Part shown: one piece after another, positions 60,430-64,000 of the stretch
Layout of the letters: each line of letters starts with the position of its first letter
How positions within the stretch are numbered: the stretch's first letter is position 1
From: Odobenus rosmarus divergens
Taxonomy: Eukaryota; Chordata; Mammalia; Carnivora; Odobenidae
NCBI RefSeq assembly: GCF_000321225.1
Contig: NW_004450276.1
Location: forward strand, 962,300 to 1,026,299
Direction: 5' to 3'
DNA length: 64,000 nt
Position numbers and translations under genes: made by a program
The notes under the pieces: model-generated
Told to the model about the DNA's origin: nothing
The model's database searches: none
The model's input: the letters and a program-made list of their open reading frames with translations, nothing else

Positions 60430-61345
60430 AATTTTTATTTTAATTCCAGTAGAGTTAACGTTCAGTGTTATATTAGTTTCACGTCTGCAATTTAGGGATT
60501 CAACACTTCCACATACATCACCGGATGCTCATCACCACAGGTGCACTCCTTAATCCCCTTCACCTGTTTCACCCATCCCCCACCCCATTCTGCTCCCCTC
60601 TGGTAACCATCAGTTTGTTCTCTACAGTTAAGAAAGAGTCTGTTTTTTGGTTGGTCTCTGTCTTTGTTCATTTGTTTCTTAAATTCCACAAATGAGTGAA
60701 ATCATATGGTATTTGTCTTTCTCTGACTTATTTCACTTAGCATTATACTCTCTAGGTCCATCCATGCTGTTGCAAATGGCAAGATTTCATTTTTTTATGG
60801 TTGAGCAATATTCTAATGCGTGTATATACACCCCTTATTCTTCATTCATTTATCCACTGAAGGACACTTGGGTTACTTTCATATTTTGGCTATGGTAAAT
60901 AATGACGTAATAAACATAGGGGTGCATAAATCTTTTCAAATTAAGTGTTTTAGTTTTCTTTGGGTAAATACCCAGTAGTGCAATTGCTGGATCATAGGGT
61001 AGGTCTATTTTTAATTTTTTGAGGAACCTCCATACTGTCTTCCACAGAGGCTGCACCAGCTTGCATTCCCACCAACAGTGATGAGGGTTCCTTTTTCTCC
61101 ACAACCTCACCAACAGCTGTTGTTTCTTGTGTTGTTGATTTTAGCCATTCTGACAGGTGTGAGGTGATATCTCATTGTGGTTTTGATTTGCATTTCCCTG
61201 CTGATGAGTGATGCTGAGCATCTTTTCATGTGTCTGTTGGCTATTCTGGATGTCTTCTTTGGAGAAATGTCTGTTCATGTCTTCTGCCCATTTTTTAATT
61301 GGATTATTTGCTTTTTTGGTGTTTTTTGGTGTGTATATTTTTATT
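60430..61345 (-). repeat. LINE-1 3' end
   Basis: Reverse-strand: 3' UTR ('gttaacgttcagtgttatattagtttcacg', 'ccggatgctcatcaccacagg') then ORF2 end ('tccatactgtcttccacagaggctgcacc', 'gatgagtgatgctgagcatcttttcatgtg', 'cttctgcccattttttaattgg'). About 0.9 kb, 5'-truncated. A frame on the minus strand at 60850-61113 still reads L1 ORF2-like protein ([20 protein letters not shown]), a familiar reverse-transcriptase C-terminal motif, but is broken. Confidence 0.92.
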
Positions 61346-61725
61346 TGAGCTGCTTACTCTAAGGAGTCCTCTATTTATGACTTGCCTTAAACAGGGCTAT
61401 GTAGGTATAATTCTTTATGCCACTTGAGGACAGAAATATCCTTTACTGAAACTCATGTTAATTCCTCTCCCAGAGAACGAAGAATTTTTGTTCAAACTTT
61501 GACAACCCCATCTATACAGCTATGTAATTAAATACAGAAAGCTTTACACAATCAACAGAATACCGAGAGCCCAAAAATGCAAACAGCTCTGAAAACAAGA
61601 GGGAACTAAGATGCGTTTGATAAAAAAAAAAAAAGAAAGAAAAAAAAAAACTTTGTAACTCTGTCCTAAGGTATCTCCAACCCAACCAAAAAACACCTGA
61701 GCTCATGATGTTCTTTCCACAACTG
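61346..61725. other. Unlabelled intron
   Basis: Nothing recognised; A-rich run at 61621-61650. Confidence 0.5.
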
Positions 61726-62640
61726 TCCCCGTCTTTATTTCCATTTCAGCTGCCCACGACAGACCCCCAGGCATCACCCCATCCCATCAGCTACTGTCTT
61801 GTCGGTTTTATCTCCTCTATATTTGTCACCTAAAACCCCTCCCCCGCCTTCACTGTCACTGTCCTAGTTCTCCTGGAATGCTAATCTCCCACATGCTTAC
61901 GGGTCTCTAATGCTACTTACCCAACCCCCCTCCACATGACCTTTCACATCCAAACCTTTTCTCATAGCTGCTAGTCTGCTGTAAAAACTCCTCCATGGTC
62001 AGCAGGACAAAATCAGAGCTCCTTTCCTCGGCACACAGGGCCCTTCATTAGCCTTTGCCTCCCTGCAGTTAGAGACCTGTGTTTACCGTCTGTTTCCCCA
62101 CCTGTGATGCACGTGCCATAAAGGCTGGACGGCTACTACCCAGGACAGTGCTTGACCCTCCGCTGGGAGCTCAGGAACTACTCAGTAAATAAACAGGCAT
62201 TCATGCTTCTTCGTCGGGCCTCCTCCCTTACCTTACCGCTCCCTGCCTGACACTTTACACTCAGCAACACTCAACGACCTGCAGCTCCTGGAACGTGCAG
62301 TACCCTGAGCTTTTAGTCCTGTCCTTCTCCCAGGCTGAGGCGCCTTCCCTCTGCTTCTGAGTCTGAGAAATTCGTTTCCCTGCATCAAGTTTCAGCTCAA
62401 ATACTGCCCCCTGCAGGAATCCTTCAGACAGCCTCCCCTGTGGACTGACACCCTCGTCCCTGTCTCCACCACCTCGGGCATGTCAGTGGCCCCACGGAGA
62501 CTCCCACTGCTCCCCAACAGCCGGCTCTGCCCCATACTTAAGGCCAGGGACTGTGATTTTGACCACTGAGCCCCAACACGAGCAAGGTTCCTGACACAGA
62601 TCACAGTCACGAAATAAACAAAATAATAAATAAAACGATG
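61726..62640 (+). repeat. L2 LINE, diverged
   Basis: 'agcaggacaaaatcagagctcc', 'gcatcaagtttcagctcaaatactgccccctgcaggaatcc', 'ctgtctccaccacctcgggc', 'ttaaggccagggactgtgattttgacc', 'aggttcctgacacag': L2 order, with the left part less certain. Confidence 0.65.
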
Positions 62641-62781
62641 ATGAGGAGGACGGTGGTGGTGATAACAGCTAACATTTCCATGGTGCTTACTACCCGCCAG
62701 GTACTGCTCCTAGCGCCTTTTATGTAAAGAACTAGTTAAATACATGAATCAACAAATTAACAGTAAGAATGTATCGAGTTT

Positions 62782-62974
62782 TTTTTTAAGATTTTATTTA
62801 TTTGAGAGAGAGAGAAGAGAGTGAGCATGAGCAGGGGGGAGAGGGGCAGAGAAAGAGGGACAAGCAGACTCCCCACTGAGCAGGGAGCCCGATGCGGGAC
62901 TCGATTCCAGGACCCTGGGATCACAACCTGAGCCAAAGGCAGAAGCTTAAGCAACTGAGCCACCCAGGGATCCC
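62782..62974 (-). repeat. CAN-SINE
   Basis: Minus-strand SINE with target-site duplication aagaatgtatcgagtt / aagaatgtatctagtt. Confidence 0.95.
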
Positions 62975-63530
62975 AAGAATGTATCTAGTTTTATGCGTCC
63001 AGTAAATACATCTAGTTTTAGCTTCTGGCTTACATACAAATTAAACATAAGACTTAATAATTTTCAAAACAAAGATATAAACAAAGGATCCTTTCTTTTC
63101 TGCTTTGCCAGATGGGTGTACAATCTCTGTATTTGTAGGGGGAAAAAAGCCATCTGATTTAGTGACGCCCCCCCCCCTTTAAGCGCTACTTCCCCTCAGA
63201 CATCAGGAAAAAGAATGCTCATGGATCTTTCCAAGATTATCTAAACCAGAGGGAACATAAAATAAGTGTCTAATCACACTCCCTGCGTAAAGAATGAGCT
63301 CGACTAAAAATCATTCCATGAATAAGGTGTTTTTTTTCGTGATTGCTTCCTATTAAATTGATAAATACCTGACCAGCTTCTATCACCATTCCATGTAAAT
63401 CACTAACTAAACTAGAGCATTTAATGGTTATAATTTAATGAATATACTGCTTCACACGGCAGATGAAGCATGAATGGGCAGCTTCATCTAACAGCTACAA
63501 CAGTGAAGCTGGAATTCAGGAGCCCAAGTT
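62975..63530. other. Unlabelled intron
   Basis: A C-run (about 11 nt) is at 63167-63178. Otherwise nothing seen. Confidence 0.5.
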
Positions 63531-63850
63531 CTGGGGGCATCTGTGGTGTTTGATGGAGGGGCATGGACCCCGGATAACGGGGTTCTCCACCTAGCTCTGT
63601 CACGAAGCTCAGGGGCACCAGGAACAAGTCAACTGAAGCTCTCAGAAAGGGCTTGACTTCCTCTACACAAAATGAAAGCAGTACCGCCTGCCCTCCCTCC
63701 CTCATAATCGTTCAGAGGGTCAAACACCGGCATGATGACTTTGAAAACTGTAAAGCAAGAGATGGTATTATTATCATTCACTGCTGCCTGGTTCTGCCAC
63801 CTCAGCTGAATCAAACCTCCTCTCTTCACCTTTGCATAAAGAAAGACAGA
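63531..63850 (+). repeat. MIR-like SINE, diverged
   Basis: 'ctccacctagctctgtcacgaagctcagggg ... cttcctctacacaaaatgaaagcagtaccgcc' resembles MIR. Confidence 0.5.
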
Positions 63851-64000
63851 GGATTATAACCTCTGGGCTATATAAAAGAATTGTAAGAATCAATGAGGCA
63901 GTGTTCGGAAATGTATCCTCCCGCCCTCCATAGAAGGAAGGCACTTTGGTAAGCAATTTCTACTAAATACAGAGAGAATGATCAACCAGATTACAACTGC

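Larger units (their letters stand above)
57589..60430 (-). other. RSU1 intron upstream of the 57588 exon
   Basis: Intron with an L1M 3' end, three SINEs, an L1 scrap and a MIR, listed separately. I searched here for the preceding LRR exon and did not see it. Confidence 0.7.

Noticed and set aside
60850..61113. Protein-like frame with [20 protein letters not shown]
   Set aside because: It is the decayed C-terminal part of an L1 ORF2, not a host gene.

Overview
This is vertebrate nuclear DNA from a carnivoran. It carries about 24 copies of the carnivore tRNA-derived CAN-SINE (head motif like GCCTGGGTGGCTCAGT, CT-rich tail, TAAATAAA end). The SINE sequences look like those of bears, seals and mustelids rather than those of dog or cat; that placement is from memory of the families, not from a search. 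ORFs are short throughout, and there are no operons, CRISPR arrays, RNA genes or prokaryotic features.

The only recognisable gene is RSU1 (Ras suppressor protein 1), on the minus strand. Four coding exons are present: 57470-57588, 55737-55819, 55349-55463 and 5926-6058. All four have canonical splice sites and codon phases that join without loss. Together they encode about residues 95-243 of a leucine-rich repeat protein of about 277 residues. The earlier exons should lie to the right of the window and the last coding exon to the left. One 49,290-bp intron (6059-55348) makes up most of the window.

Layout: 1-5925 intron toward the last exon; 5926-6058 exon; 6059-8164 intron; 8165-9138 two SINEs and a 664-bp N gap; 9139-13608 left arm of a large inverted repeat; 13609-16391 spacer with a CpG-rich core and AT-rich possible regulatory DNA; 16392-20861 right arm; 20862-55348 ordinary intron with SINEs, L1, L2, MIR, MaLR-type LTRs and a hAT fragment; 55349-57588 three RSU1 exons; 57589-64000 the next intron upstream.

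The most striking feature is the inverted repeat: two 4,470-bp arms that are exact reverse complements wherever compared, mirrored about position 15,000 with no indels. The right arm fits its surroundings: an old L1 runs through its inner edge, and its outer SINE has both target-site duplications. The left arm has a foreign inner junction and stops at the assembly gap inside a SINE tail. The left arm is therefore either a very recent inverted duplication or, more likely, an assembly artefact. The spacer is separately interesting as a candidate intronic regulatory element or alternative promoter. I found no convincing new protein-coding system.
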